Shown here: positions 12,780 to 23,609 of the stretch, piece by piece
Position numbering within the stretch: position 1 is the stretch's first letter
How the letters are laid out: each line of letters opens with the position of its first letter
NCBI GenBank assembly: GCA_003508835.1
Contig: PUFA01000313.1
Location: 992,001 to 1,056,000 of the forward strand
Origin: Eonycteris spelaea
Lineage: Eukaryota; Chordata; Mammalia; Chiroptera; Pteropodidae
Reading direction: 5' to 3'
DNA: 64,000 nucleotides
The notes under the pieces: generated by a model
The model's input: the letters and a program-made list of their open reading frames with translations, nothing else
Databases searched by the model: none
What the model was told of the DNA's origin: nothing
Translations under genes and position numbers: made by a program

Positions 12780-13330
12780 TTTACAGTCAGCAAGACCTTT
12801 TAAGGCTTTATTCATCTCATTTCTTCAATGGAATTGATCAGTATAAATTGCATAACTACTGCTTTTCAGTTGGATTTGGTATCAACACAGTATCGAAATG
12901 AGCATGCGTGCACATGCGCACACACACATCCAGCTGTTAGGGAAACTCAGTTAACTCTGATAGACTGTAAATATTTTATTTGCAAATTGAGGTCTTTCCC
13001 ATGGACTCCTTCCACACTTATACGGTACGGTACAAGGGCTTTCATGATACTCAGTCATTTTTGGCAGCAACTACTCCCAGTCTTTAGAGGCTGCTGGATC
13101 CCTGGCAGTATAAGAAGAGTTCTGGCCTCGTATACAAGAAATACAAGGTCTTCATTATACCGGAGTTTAATACTCACAGCAAGAAGGCTTTATATACAAT
13201 GTACACACAGAATCTCTGTCTTGCCTTCAGACTGAACAACTGCTTTTTTTCCTGTGGTGTGTTGCAAAACTGCCATACTTATATGGAAAGCTACAGAGAC
13301 TCACAATCAAAATCAAAACAGACAAACCAA
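12780..13330 (-). other. Unique block resembling a 3' UTR or terminal exon
   Basis: This block is not a repeat I recognise. It keeps more CpG dinucleotides than its surroundings (for example around 12890-12920, 13020-13030, 13120-13165). Read on the minus strand it ends in an AATAAA hexamer about 20-30 bases before a T- and GT-containing stretch, as an mRNA 3' end would. A plus-strand frame of 135 codons (12828-13235) crosses it but shows no domain and no protein-like composition. It could be the 3' UTR of a minus-strand gene or lncRNA, a retrocopied 3' UTR, or a conserved enhancer. The source gene is not identified. Confidence 0.35.
12807..12812 (-). promoter_or_regulatory. Candidate polyadenylation signal AATAAA
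   Basis: TTTATT on the plus strand is AATAAA on the minus strand, at the downstream edge of the 3'-UTR-like block. The hexamer alone is common in AT-rich DNA, so it has weight only with the block. Confidence 0.35.
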
Positions 13331-13540
13331 TTAAATACATTTCACAAACAACTTTCAGAATGAGTCTAATCTACCAAAATGCCCTATTAATTGACTTTGA
13401 TACCTACATGGCGACACTGACATTTTTGCTGATTAACAGAGCCTTCCTTTCTGCGTTACTTTAGTTGAAACAGAGAGAATTTGCTTCAAGGAAACCTGGT
13501 ATAAAAATTCAGATGTATAGCTCAGAAAAAATAGGTTGGT

Positions 13541-13563
13541 GTTTTGTTGTTGTTGTTGTTGTT
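13541..13563. repeat. (TTG)n microsatellite
   Basis: About seven consecutive trinucleotide units. Confidence 0.95.
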
Positions 13564-13669
13564 ATTTGTGTGTTTGTGTTTATTACAAGAGGATCCTTTG
13601 CATGAAATTCAGCCTGGAAGTCTGTTGACAAGAATACAGTGGATGGTTACTAATTATTTTTAAATACTT

Positions 13670-13840
13670 TAGAGTTTCCAAAGCAATTTCTCTCACCTAA
13701 TCTCATTTGATCCTAATAAGAATGGTGGGAGGAAGTAAAGTGATATATATTATCATTTCCTTATGCATGATGCTCAGGGAGGGCCTTGGGTTATTAGTTT
13801 CATAAATGGCTAAGCCAAGACAAAAGGACCCTCACTCCTT
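13670..13840 (-). repeat. Degenerate MIR, antisense
   Basis: 'ctcacctaatctcatttgatcc' followed by 'tattatcatttccttatgcatgatg' and 'aaatggctaagccaagac' matches the antisense MIR order at low similarity. Confidence 0.5.
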
Positions 13841-14361
13841 TATTCCTAGTTAAGGGTTGTGCTTCCTTGGCTAGTGCATTTGGCAAGGATTCTATAGAAA
13901 AAAATGTAAAGCCTATTGGCTCTTCCAGGAGCACTTACAGGCATAAAATCAAGTGTTCCTGAACTGCCTGTGATCTGCCAGGATGGAGGGGGATGAGGAA
14001 GAACCATTTTACTTATTTGGTACAGAAAGAATGGGACAGAGGACTGACCTAGGTGTTTTACACATGACTATGAAAACGGTTGAGACTTGAAAAAGATATT
14101 GGTTTTAGAGTAGGAAAATTTACAAAAAAACAGAAGTGTGTAATTGAATGACTAACATTAGGTCACCTAATCATCTGCAAGTGAACTCAACTCCTGTACA
14201 TAGAGACAACAATATTAATGTGGATACATTTAAATATGTTTGGCATGACATGAGATGAAACATTCCAAAGCAATCATGCCAGGGGCATACCAGGGCTTAA
14301 AGCGGTCTAGTTGAAAAGGGTTAGAGGAGAGTCAATGGTAAGTGAAAGTGTCCCAGGAAAA

Positions 14362-14364
<3 letters not shown>

Positions 14365-14396
<32 letters not shown>

Positions 14397-14453
14397 TTTG
14401 CCTGAGGGATGCTATTATTATTATTATTATTATTAATTTTGCTTGAGGGATGC
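14365..14453. repeat. (TTA)n tract duplicated with its flank
   Basis: A TTA/ATT trinucleotide tract followed by 'aattttgcctgagggatgc' is immediately repeated as a shorter tract plus 'aattttgcttgagggatgc'. The two flanks differ by one C/T change. Confidence 0.93.
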
Positions 14454-14577
14454 CAGTGGCCAGCTTTTTACTTGTGTCTCAGCAGCTTGATATACAGTAG
14501 GTCAGGCTACTCAACAGGCAGAGGTGAAGATGGGAGCAATATAGAATTCTTAATTATAAACCAATTTTTCCTTGAGT

Positions 14578-14665
14578 CAAGGGGTTGCCGGATTCAGCAA
14601 ATAAAAGTACAAGATTCCAGTTGAATTTAAATTTCAAATAAATGATTAAAATTTTAATATAAATA
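14578..14665. repeat. Possible DNA-transposon MITE, half
   Basis: 'gggttgccggattcagcaaa', then 'aagattccagttgaattt' and 'aaatttcaaataaatg', matches one arm of a common palindromic mammalian MITE that begins 'ttgccagataaaatacagg'. A related copy lies at 23068-23190. The subfamily is not assigned. Confidence 0.5.
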
Positions 14666-14699
14666 CTTCAGCATAGGTTGTGTTGCTAGTGGTTTGTCT

Positions 14700-14812
14700 G
14701 ACAGATGTCTTGTTGTCCCTGGTGCCTAAGATCTGCTGGACTGTAAGCATCTTAAGGCCAGGACTATTTCTTATTCATCTTTATATACCCAAAGCCTTGC
14801 AAAGTACCCAGA
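14700..14812 (+). repeat. LINE-2 3' fragment, sense
   Basis: 'ctggactgtaagcatcttaa' and 'ggccaggactatttcttattc', then 'tatacccaaagccttgcaaag', match the L2 3' region. It abuts a MIR. Confidence 0.65.
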
Positions 14813-14814
14813 CT

Positions 14815-14989
14815 TCTGAGAACACAGACTTTGAAATCACACAGACCTAGGTTTGGATCCTGATTGCTATTTCCCAGTTGCATGACCTTTGTGAGTAATT
14901 TTGTTTGTCTGTACTTCCATTTCCTTATTTGTAAAATGGTGATATGAATTCCTATAAAGCATGCAGAGTTTTGTCAGGGTTATGTGAAA

Positions 14990-14995
<6 letters not shown>
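14815..14995 (+). repeat. MIR SINE, sense
   Basis: Classic MIR motifs occur in order: 'ttgaaatcacacagacctag', 'gtttggatcctgattgct', 'agttgcatgacctttgtgag', 'ttccttatttgtaaaatgg'. Its 3' end is replaced by an (AT)n tract. Confidence 0.8.

Positions 14996-15049
<54 letters not shown>
14993..15049. repeat. (AT)n microsatellite
   Basis: About 28 near-perfect AT dinucleotides. The string of I-Y codons in a minus-strand frame across this tract is an artefact of it. Confidence 0.97.
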
Positions 15050-15054
<5 letters not shown>

Positions 15055-15056
<2 letters not shown>

Positions 15057-16115
15057 TATATATAATCACCTGATAAATTATAACCAGTCAGTATATGACT
15101 ATGACTAAATGGTAGCATTCATTAGGCCCATAAAGGACTGTTTTCTCCCTTTAACTATTTATTGGCAAAAGCCAGCATGATGGTAAATGTAACAGAGAAA
15201 CAGTCATCGAATTAATTTTTCATTAGTTTATACTTCAATCATGGAGAATTATCCAATCATATTGTAAGAAATTTGATTCCAGATCCCCCTTGCACAGTTG
15301 CCTGCCTCTGAAAATGTAGCCAATCCCCTAAGCTTTAAATGCAAGGATTGTCCAGACTTGATTTTTCTTCTGAAATGGAGAAATTAAGGGATTTGGAAAA
15401 CTACATGGTGCCCTTCCTCTTTTTTTTTTTTTCACTGAGGGTTGGTCAATAGAATACAGACCATTTTCAGTACATAAACAAATTAGATACAAAGGAGGTA
15501 AACACCATTCCAAGGGAAAAGTTCAAGATCTGTTATTCAAAATGCAATTGGTTAGGTGAAAAAAAATCACGTTTATATCAGTATTAAAACACAAAACACT
15601 GAAACCCTTGTATTGGGAAATCCTATAGTAAAAATTCAGAATCCTCATTTAAAAAATCAAACTAAATCTGAAAATAGCTCTGGTTTCTATTTCTTAAGGC
15701 ATCCTCAATGCCTTAAACAGGTCAGTTAGCATCCAGAGTTGGAACTTGCTCAAAAAGTGCAGGAGAGTTGATTGTTGAATTTTCAGGAATTTTGCAAGCC
15801 TGTTGTTAAATTTTTAGTAGCTTGAAATTTACTCAGGTAGTAGTATTTATGTTCACCAAGGAAATCCACAAAGGCTACAAAATAGCCTTCTTCTCTGCCC
15901 CAAACTTATTGACTGACATGCCACTCCTTTCTGCATACTCAGTTGTGAGGAAAATTGTCGTAGGAGTCTTTCTCATTTTGCTTATCAAAGAAAATAATCT
16001 CATCTCATTCTCCCAACAAGGGAGGAAAATGCACCAAGACAAGAGGAAACAAATAATTCCTCTGCACAGGAAGCCTCAGAGCACACGACTTGCTTCTGTA
16101 TTCCAACATTTCCAT
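15055..16115. other. Unique sequence, no gene recognised
   Basis: No repeat or domain was recognised. A plus-strand frame of 98 codons (15822-16118) has no detectable similarity. Confidence 0.4.
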
Positions 16116-16119
16116 TAGC

Positions 16120-16345
16120 ACTAATAATAATGAGTGACACTTTTTGAGTTCTAACTATGTGCCAGGTCCCATCCTAAGCAATATGCAGTATGTCATGTTA
16201 TCCTCACAACAGTAACATGAGATCATTACTATTATCCCCATTTTACAGATAAAAGTCAATGAGGCTCAGAAAGTTTGGAGACTTGCAAATGGTAACACAG
16301 TCAAGAAGAAGTAGGTTTGAATGCTAATTTCTCTGCCTCTACCAC
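16120..16345 (-). repeat. MIR SINE, antisense, well preserved
   Basis: 'gttctaactatgtgccaggt', 'cctcacaacagtaacatgag', 'atccccattttacagataaa', 'gaggctcagaaagtttgg' and 'aatggtaacacagtcaag' follow the antisense MIR consensus almost throughout. Confidence 0.88.
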
Positions 16346-16494
16346 AGTGGTGTTTATCTGACCATGCTAGGTATTGGCATGTGTCAGTGTCAAATACAGT
16401 GACTTGCATATTGTAGAATCTCGACATATATTTGTAAAATTGAATCGAAAGTTGTGAGGTCTACATTATTTAACCTCATCTAATTTAGATACCT

Positions 16495-16600
16495 TGAGCT
16501 CCTAGTAACAGTGTTTTTGTTTATTTCCATAGTCTCAACACTTGGCAGGATCCTGGGCACATAGCTGGTGCTCAATAAGCCATTGTTTGGTGGAAATGAA
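16495..16600 (+). repeat. LINE-2 3' terminus, sense
   Basis: 'atagtctcaacacttggcag', 'gatcctgggcacatagctgg' and 'tgctcaataagccattg' match the end of L2. Confidence 0.7.
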
Positions 16601-16744
16601 CTTGTCAACTTCCATAGCAAATAGGTTGATTTAGGAAAAGAGCTGGAGCTTTCTTTAGTATTTACTACTTTTTCCCTAACACGTGTATTAAATTAGCCAA
16701 GAATTTAGTTCTGTTTAATCTGAATGTTCTCTTAAAACTTCCAT

Positions 16745-17115
16745 CCTTTTTTTATTATTAGTTTCAGGTATATAGTACAATGGCTAGAAATTCATATAAT
16801 TTATATAATTTACAAAGTGATCCCTCCCTTTAGTCTAGTACCCACCTGGTACTATACATAGTTATTACAATAGTACTGACTATATTCCATATGCTGTACT
16901 CCACATTCCTGTGAATATTTTCTAACTACCAATTTGTACTTCTTAAACCCTTCACCTTTTTCACCCAGCCCCTTAACCCCACCCCCCCTGGCAACCACCA
17001 GTTTGTTCTCTGTATCTGTAAGTCTGTTTTCATTTTGTTTGTTCATTTCTTTTGTTCCTTAGATTCCTCATATAAGTGAGATCATATGGTATTTGTCATT
17101 GCCTTATTTAACTCA
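16745..17115 (-). mobile_element. L1 3' UTR fragment, antisense
   Basis: Read on the minus strand it contains the Laurasiatherian-type L1 3' UTR: 'acagagaacaaactggtgg', 'gtacaaattggtagttag', 'gggtactagacta', 'gggatcactttgtaaatta' and near the end 'tacctgaaactaataat'. The L1 3' end lies at about 16745. The 5' side reaches the end of ORF2 near 17100, so the copy is severely 5' truncated. The short minus-strand frame at 16852-17046 is a by-product. Confidence 0.88.
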
Positions 17116-17119
17116 AGAG

Positions 17120-18435
17120 ATTGAGTGAGGGGGTCTGTGTTACCTAATGAAAAGGTCTCCATCTAGTGGTTACAAATCAAAGTGCATTTATATATCCCAA
17201 AGGTGCTTCTGGAGTCCAGGCAGCCTGAGGTTAGGAATTCAAATTTATATCGACTGGTGCAGGGCCAGGACCAAGGTAAGGAAAATGAGGCAATTGTTCC
17301 TTGTGCAAAATTGCCAGACTCAATAATCAAGATACATAACATTTTCACACAATGCTTTAAAAAAATAAAATAAATGCAAATATCTACTATGAACAAAACA
17401 TCGAAATTTTAATTAAAGACAGGATCTGTATCACTGATTATCTCTTTTGCCCTAGGCTTCAATATAGTGCTACAGGCACTGGACTGGTATGAATAACATA
17501 AAATGTTCATGAAAATTTTCTTGGAATGTAACCGTAGTGAGGCCAAATCCTAATGTCTTAGCTTAAACATAATATCAGACTACAACAATCAGATGCCAGA
17601 GAAAAATCTCGTTTTCTAAGGATTTCAAAAATTATTAAAAATTAAGGTGGTGGTAACTAAGAGCTATTGTACTCAATGACTTAACCGGTCACAATCAAAA
17701 CTACTAATCAATTGCATGTAAAAGCACAACTTAAAAATGACCATTTGATCTGACTGTTTTGCTGCTGTGAAAACAAAAACAAAATGTCTTTTCCATTATG
17801 TTCAAGTCAACCAACTGCTGTAGTTTACCAATTATTATAAAATTGGAAGTGTTTAGTACAAACATGTTAACAGTGAATAACAAAAAAGGTATTCAATTAG
17901 CATTTGAAAATTTTAATTCAGTTTGAACTAGCAGTGTTTTAGCGAACTCTAGTTAATTGACTATTAGGACAGTCAGGTCATTATTTTTTTAAAAAAGAAA
18001 TAAAAAGTACTCTTTCTGGAACTTGATTAGCTCTGAATTTCAGAATTGATGAGCATCTATGAAATTATCAGTTCACACACTGTCACACATCAGGAAGAAA
18101 AGTAGAAAAATTCAGTCAGATGTTTGTTTTTCTCATCTAACAGCTATCCTATTTGGAAAGAGCCAATGTGTGTCTAGGTACTAAATATTTTCTGACAGTC
18201 TCAGAATACTACTAAATGTAACTGTCTATTCACTAAGCACAGTTTTAAACCAATGTATAAATAATGCAAACACAACTTTTGTTCTGTGATTTCAAAAAGT
18301 TAAATGAACTTTGACAACACTGGCATCTATTTATTCAGTCTGAACTATGAGTAATGTGGTTTATTTTAGGGAAATAATTAAGCAGTTGATCATTTGAAGC
18401 TAATGGTTTACTATTAATGAGCTTCTCTAAGTGTA
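17120..18435. other. Unassigned sequence
   Basis: No gene was recognised. The part around 17240-17480 ('ggtgcagggccaggacc', 'gaggcaattgttccttg') has the feel of an old interspersed repeat, but I cannot name it. Confidence 0.35.
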
Positions 18436-18439
18436 GATT

Positions 18440-18830
18440 CCATAGAGCTAACTGACCCAGGTAACACCATCATAGACCTAACTGAAACCTGAAGGTATTC
18501 TCACAGATGAACTGCAAGGGAGGGTTGCCATGGTAACAGCAATAGGCAGGCCCAGGCATCTTTATGTAGACTTTAGAGATGAGGGAGTAAGGAGAAGCTG
18601 CAGCAGATTGGTAAAGGTTGGGCTTCCATTTGGCTTGAATTTGAAGGAAGAAAAAGTAAAGGAGAGTTCTGTTGCTACTTGATGCTGACCAGAAGTCTTT
18701 ATACTGCACATCTCTGAGAGCCAATGGTAGGGGTAACTTTCCTCAAAGAGAATACCAAAGACAAATGAATTCTATAAGACCAATAGTGTACCTGACATCA
18801 TTAAGTGCTTGTAAAATTAAGGGTGCAAGA
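18440..18830. other. Unique GC-richer block with RFX X-box, candidate regulatory element
   Basis: The block is richer in G+C than its flanks, is not a repeat I recognise, and contains a full X-box at 18524-18537. Overlapping short frames on both strands (18470-18724 minus, 18672-18857 plus) have no recognised domain. A conserved enhancer or an isolated first exon of an unrecognised transcript are the two alternatives. Confidence 0.35.
18524..18537. promoter_or_regulatory. RFX X-box motif
   Basis: GTTGCCATGGTAAC matches the X-box pattern of two half sites (GTTRCC and GGYAAC arms sharing the central bases) bound by RFX-family winged-helix factors. Only the motif is seen. Binding is inferred. 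Confidence 0.6.
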
Positions 18831-18949
18831 GAACATTCATCCCAACATCAGATTTAGGGGAAATATTCTTTAGATGGGTTAAATTCCTTAGATGGGTTTC
18901 ATCATTTCCCCTCAGTTTTAGTAACAAATAAAATGCTGTGCAGCAAATA

Positions 18950-19085
18950 TGTACACCCATACACATATATACATATATACTTACATACTTATACACTATA
19001 TATGCATACCATATATACACATAAGTATCCCATATGTATGCGTATCATGTATATACACATATACACATGCACACACACATATAGT
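18950..19085. repeat. Compound CA/TA-rich simple repeat
   Basis: Interrupted (ACATAT)n and (CACA)n tracts, low complexity. Short frames on both strands here are low-complexity artefacts. Confidence 0.9.
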
Positions 19086-19089
19086 GTGC

Positions 19090-19755
19090 ATACTACTCAC
19101 TGATACACAATATTTAATGAGAAACAAGCCACACACACAAGTCAGATGCTCCCATCTTATGAGGTTGTGAGTGACTCAAAGGCAAAATATGTCTTCTTTG
19201 ACTTACTCTCCCAGGCCTCTACACAGTGAGTGCTCCATGCCATTGACTGAAGGAAAGTTTCAATCATGTAAACACTGCTTTCGTATCCTGTGTATACTTA
19301 CATAGTTTGATTTGATAGCGTCCTTTCGAAAACTTCAAGAGGAGACTAAAACAGCTTCCTTCTTAAAGTGAAAGGATCCTGTTTAGATTACACATAATTC
19401 CAATTTGTCGATGTTGTTTTATTATGTTATTTTGAACTGGAATAGGTGCCAGGGTTTAACTATCCTGTAGTTCAGACTAGTGGAGGAACTCCCTTTTGAA
19501 GTTTTGCGCATGGGGAAGGCAAGCATTTCACCCTATAGCCAAAAAGCATCCACAAATGTTAGATAAAGGAACTGAGAGACTGATTTCCATACACCACATT
19601 TTACAGATGAGGAAGATAACGCCTAGACATATTTTCAGAGACACCCAGATAGTGTTTATGAATGTGGCCTCATGTTGGTTTTCCCAACATGACTTTTAAG
19701 ACTATTTCAGTTCAAAAGCACTACTCCGGTTGAGGATAATATAAAATATTAGCAT
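19090..19755. other. Unique sequence, no gene recognised
   Basis: No gene was recognised. A MIR-like scrap may be present around 19590-19680 ('cattttacagatgaggaag'). Confidence 0.4.
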
Positions 19756-19756
19756 C

Positions 19757-19758
<2 letters not shown>

Positions 19759-19802
<44 letters not shown>
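19759..19802. repeat. (TG)n microsatellite
   Basis: About 21 uninterrupted TG units. Confidence 0.98.
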
Positions 19803-19803
<1 letters not shown>

Positions 19804-19824
19804 ATGAAGGTTAAAAGAAAGGAC

Positions 19825-19990
19825 AAACTTGGATTTTAGTTTTAGCTCTGTCGTTTGCAAGTTGTGTGATCTTGACCTAGTTGATTAACTCTCTAGATTT
19901 CAGTTTTCTCATGAGTGGTGTAGGAATAATAATTCTATCTACTGCACAGACAAGTTGGGAGATTTAAATGAGGTAATCTATGTAAAATTT
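19825..19990 (+). repeat. MIR SINE, sense
   Basis: 'agctctgtcgtttgcaagtt', 'gtgtgatcttgacctagttg', 'tagatttcagttttctcatg' and 'gggagatttaaatgagg' match sense MIR. Confidence 0.78.
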
Positions 19991-20092
19991 TTCTTCTTTC
20001 CTTTTTCTTTGCTTTTCTTTTCTTCTCCTTTTCCTTTTCCCTTCCCCCTTTTCCCCCTTTCATTCCTTCCTCCTTTCCTTCCTTCTTTTATG
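19985..20092. repeat. Polypyrimidine tract (CCTTTT/CTTC-rich)
   Basis: About 100 bases almost free of purines on the plus strand. Frames of F/P/L (plus) and K/G/E (minus) residues here arise from composition. Confidence 0.95.
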
Positions 20093-20800
20093 AAGAATTT
20101 ACCAAGAACTCTCTCTATCCCAAGTGCTGTTCTAGGTACTGGGAATACAGCAGTAGACAAAACAAAATCTTTAACCTCATGGAGATTACATCCTAATGGG
20201 GAAGACAACTAAGCAGACAAGTAAAACATATTGTGTGTCAGAGGGTGATGCATTCTCTGTAGACCAACTAATCAGGAAAGTGGTAAAGATCAAAAGTACT
20301 GGATTTAAGGAGGGGGTCTATTTCATATGGAGTGTTCAGGGAAGGCCACTTTGTTACTGTGATAATTGGACAGAGACCTTAAGAAGAAGAAGAAACAAGC
20401 CAACCACGCACTAGTAGAGCAGACCAGGCAAAGGAAAAGACAAGTGTAAAGACCCTGAGGAAAAAAATGTTTAGAATTTTAAGGAAGTTCAAGGAAGTTA
20501 CAAGGCTAAAGCCAAGAGACCTTGGTGAAGGAGAGAATGTAGGAGATGAGGCCAGAGAAGATAATGGGATCTGGTTAAAGGACCTTGTAGTCCCCTGTAA
20601 AAACTTTAGCTTTTACTCTGAGATAGGATGTCACTGAGGGATTTTAAAGCAGAAAAAGAACATGATCTGACATGTTTTAAAACATGTCACAGAATCACAC
20701 CCTGGATATTCATTGAGAATAAGCTGTTTGTTATGTGGCGAAGGTAAAAGCATGAGGCCAGTTAGAAGGAAATATCAGTAATGTAGTTGAGAAACTACTC
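20093..20800 (-). repeat. Long LINE-2 3' fragment, antisense
   Basis: A nearly collinear antisense L2 of about 700 bp: 'tgctgttctaggtactggg', 'aatacagcagtagacaaaac', 'cagggaaggccactttgtta', 'aagtgtaaagaccctgagg', 'taggagatgaggccagagaa', 'accttgtagtcccctgtaaa', 'cagaaaaagaacatgatctg' and 'gaggccagttagaagg'. It is the longest L2 in the window. The plus-strand frame 20196-20414 inside it is not a gene. Confidence 0.85.
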
Positions 20801-20808
20801 AATAAATT

Positions 20809-20835
20809 GATGATGATGATGATGATGATGATGAT
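20809..20835. repeat. (GAT)n microsatellite
   Basis: Nine consecutive GAT units directly after the L2 relic. Confidence 0.97.
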
Positions 20836-21195
20836 TGTTAGTACTAAATGCCAGCTATTATTACTCAGTAATAATAGATGATTATAATATATTGGATACA
20901 ATTAGATAGATCTTTTATGAGGGGAAAAGCTAAATTTAAAAAAGACTTACAAAAGATTAAGAATTAGTTTTTGTTAGAATGAAGACGGTATGATGTTACA
21001 AAGCAGCTTCCTCATCTTTGTGTACAATATAGCTATGTCTGCATGGTACCAAAATAGCTGATAGAAAAGTTTAAATTTTAGTCATCAGATAAAAAAATAA
21101 CATAATAGAATACGTTTGTTCAGCTATTTGAGTACATTTGTTTAACCATTCGTGGCTTTTAATGGAAGGAAAACTGAATTTAATGTCAAACCAAA

Positions 21196-21290
21196 TAAAG
21201 GAAGAAGGAAGAGGGGAAGGAGAAGGAAGAGAAGAACAAGGAGAAGGAGGAGGAGGAGAAAAGGAGAAGGGGGAGGAAGAAGTTGTATCA
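21196..21290. repeat. Polypurine tract (GAAGGA/GGAGAA)
   Basis: About 95 bases of almost pure purine. Two overlapping E/G- and R/K-rich frames here are compositional. Confidence 0.95.
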
Positions 21291-21505
21291 TTTATTTGGC
21301 TTGTACAAGAAGAAAAAGGCAGTTTTCCAAGGCTTATTGAAAAATAAGTTTTAAATAAACTTGTTTTTTTTTTTCTATTCTGTAGGAATATATACTCATG
21401 ACAAAAAAAAAATCAGAAATAAGAGAAAATTAGAATGTTGAGAAAAAATTATAATAGTCTGCTACTCAAAGCAATGTCATTTTGCCTAGTATATTTCTTA
21501 CCGTT

Positions 21506-21534
21506 CTATTATTATTAATATTATTATTATTATT
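21506..21534. repeat. (ATT)n microsatellite
   Basis: About nine ATT units with one interruption. Confidence 0.95.
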
Positions 21535-21539
21535 CTGTG

Positions 21540-23060
21540 TTTTGAATTTACTGTTCATACAGATTTAACAGATATAACATCAGCATAAATTTTTTTACTT
21601 AAACAAAAAATAAAATGTATTTTCCTATGTTCTCAAAATTCTTTATATGTATCACTTAAAATAACCATGCAATATATTCAGTATGTGTCATGATTTACTT
21701 TACTAATTCTTTATTTATAGATCATTTTAAGGGTTATTTTATATTTCAAATAGTGTCAAAGTGGCTATCTCTGTGCATAAAACATGTATTCTCTATTTAA
21801 GAATATTTTCTTAAAATAGGTACTCAATATTGGGAAAATTTAAGCATTTTAAGACTTTTAAGTGGAATTCTCAACCATAAGAATAAAATAAAAATCCATG
21901 AATAAAAGAAGGAAAATGACAGAATCCTAAATAAAGACTTTCCAGAGAAGGAATTTAGTTAAATATCAAGAAAGGAAATAATATATAAAATCCAACAAGA
22001 CTAGAAGTTTTTGTGCAGCATTCCAAATCAGAAGATCATAGATCATGGAATATCAAAACAGATTGGATCATTTTTAAATGATGGTTTCGCTGAGATAAAA
22101 TGATTACAGTCTACATTTGTCTTGAATACAGTTTTTCAGTTGTCAGTAAACATCATGCATGATACTTATTAATGAAGTTAAAAAATTCTGGCATTTTGTA
22201 ATTAAATTAGTTCTATTAGTCAACATCAATTAAATAACGTATCAGATGTTAAGTGAGATTTTCCCGATTGTCTCAAATTTTGGCTGAAGCCCCAAAACTG
22301 AGAACAGTGTAAAATAGTATCCACACATTCTAAAGAAAGGTGCTAGACACATCCATGTCGGATTTGCTAAAAGAAAGAATAAGTTCGACCATCACCATAG
22401 CCTCTAGTTTATTTCATAGAAGATAAGAAATTCAAAAAGAAATTGTTTGAAGGGAATTTGTAGAAATAGAATGGACTTTGACCTTCCTCCTCATCTCCCT
22501 AACCCAAGTAAGATGGTTCCTGAGATTGGGTGTAAGAAAGTCAGTGCTCTGTCCCTCATCTGAATGCTGGCCAGGCAGCAGACACTCTGTACGTTTCTTA
22601 CAGTGTGCCACCCAGATAGCAAATTATGAAAAAAAATGTCAGGAGAGTATGATCAATGTTCCCTAGATTTTGAAGTTTGTGTATGAATACAGTCAGGAGA
22701 ATGAATACAGTTTTCACGGAGAATCCCATAATGGCACCGAGTGCAATTAACTTGTCCAACATCTTGGCATGGCATTGATGTGTGAGTTAAACTTTGGTCA
22801 GGTGGATGTTTCATAGATAGTTAGATTTGAGCCATCTTAAATAGATACCAATACCTGAAAATTAGACAGTTTTTTTAAGTGACCAGAAAGCTATGGGAAC
22901 TGAAAAAGATGTCACAAAGAGGTGAAAAAGCAGATTGATCAGAGTATTCCAGGCCATTCAATAAAGTGGCGATTACCATAACTTAACTTAGAAAATGTAA
23001 GATACCTATTGACAACTAACTATTACCTGTGGGGACATTCAAAAACACTCTAGCTCAATA
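21540..23060. other. Unique sequence, no gene recognised
   Basis: AT-rich throughout. The frame at 22478-22666 has no recognised similarity. Confidence 0.4.
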
Positions 23061-23067
23061 AAGCATC

Positions 23068-23190
23068 CTGGTTATAGTTGCCAGATAAAATACAGGATGC
23101 CCAGTAATTTATTTTTTACCTAAAATTTACCTTTATCTGGGCCTCTTGTACTTTTTACCTGTAAAATCTAGGATTTGCTAGATCCCAAAT
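23068..23190. repeat. DNA-transposon MITE with terminal inverted repeats
   Basis: 'ttgccagataaaatacagga' with 'gcccagtaatttatt' is faced by a weak inverse arm near 23140-23185 ('tatctgggcctcttgta', 'ctaggatttgctagatccc'). It belongs to the same common palindromic mammalian MITE type as 14578-14665. Confidence 0.6.
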
Positions 23191-23379
23191 GACATGTGTG
23201 TACTACCAAGCACACACATATTAATATATCTCTACCTATGTACAGTGAACGTTTGTTGTTTGTATAGACATACACATCAAATGTTAGCGAATTTTACAGT
23301 TTTTATATTTATAAATAGTGTATCGTATATTATAATGCTTTAATGTACTTATAAATACATTTACAAATGTGTTTACATA

Positions 23380-23605
23380 CATTTATTATTACTGCTTTAT
23401 ATGCATGATTTCCTTTAATTTTCATAGTCACGTGTGACATAGATGTCATTTTTGTCTCTATTTTACAGAGGAGGAAATCATGGTTTAGAGAGGTAAAGAA
23501 ACTTGACTAAGGTCACATGGCAAGAGTGAGTGAAGGAGGATTTATATTTAGGCTTACGTAACTGCCAAGTCTGTATTCTAACCACATGTGCTCTACCTGT
23601 CTCTT
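23380..23605 (-). repeat. MIR SINE, antisense
   Basis: 'ctctattttacagaggagga', 'agagaggtaaagaaacttga', 'ctaaggtcacatggcaagag' and 'gtctgtattctaaccacatg' follow antisense MIR closely. Confidence 0.85.
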
Positions 23606-23609
23606 TACG

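Larger units (their letters stand above)
13335..14360. other. Unique sequence with simple repeat and MIR relic
   Basis: No gene was recognised. A (TTG)n tract (13541-13563) and a degenerate MIR (13670-13840) are listed separately. Confidence 0.4.

Noticed and set aside
12828..13235. 135-codon plus-strand open frame as a gene
   Set aside because: No domain, odd composition (CA-repeat-derived H/T/C run), no splice or promoter support. The block looks more like a 3' UTR on the other strand.
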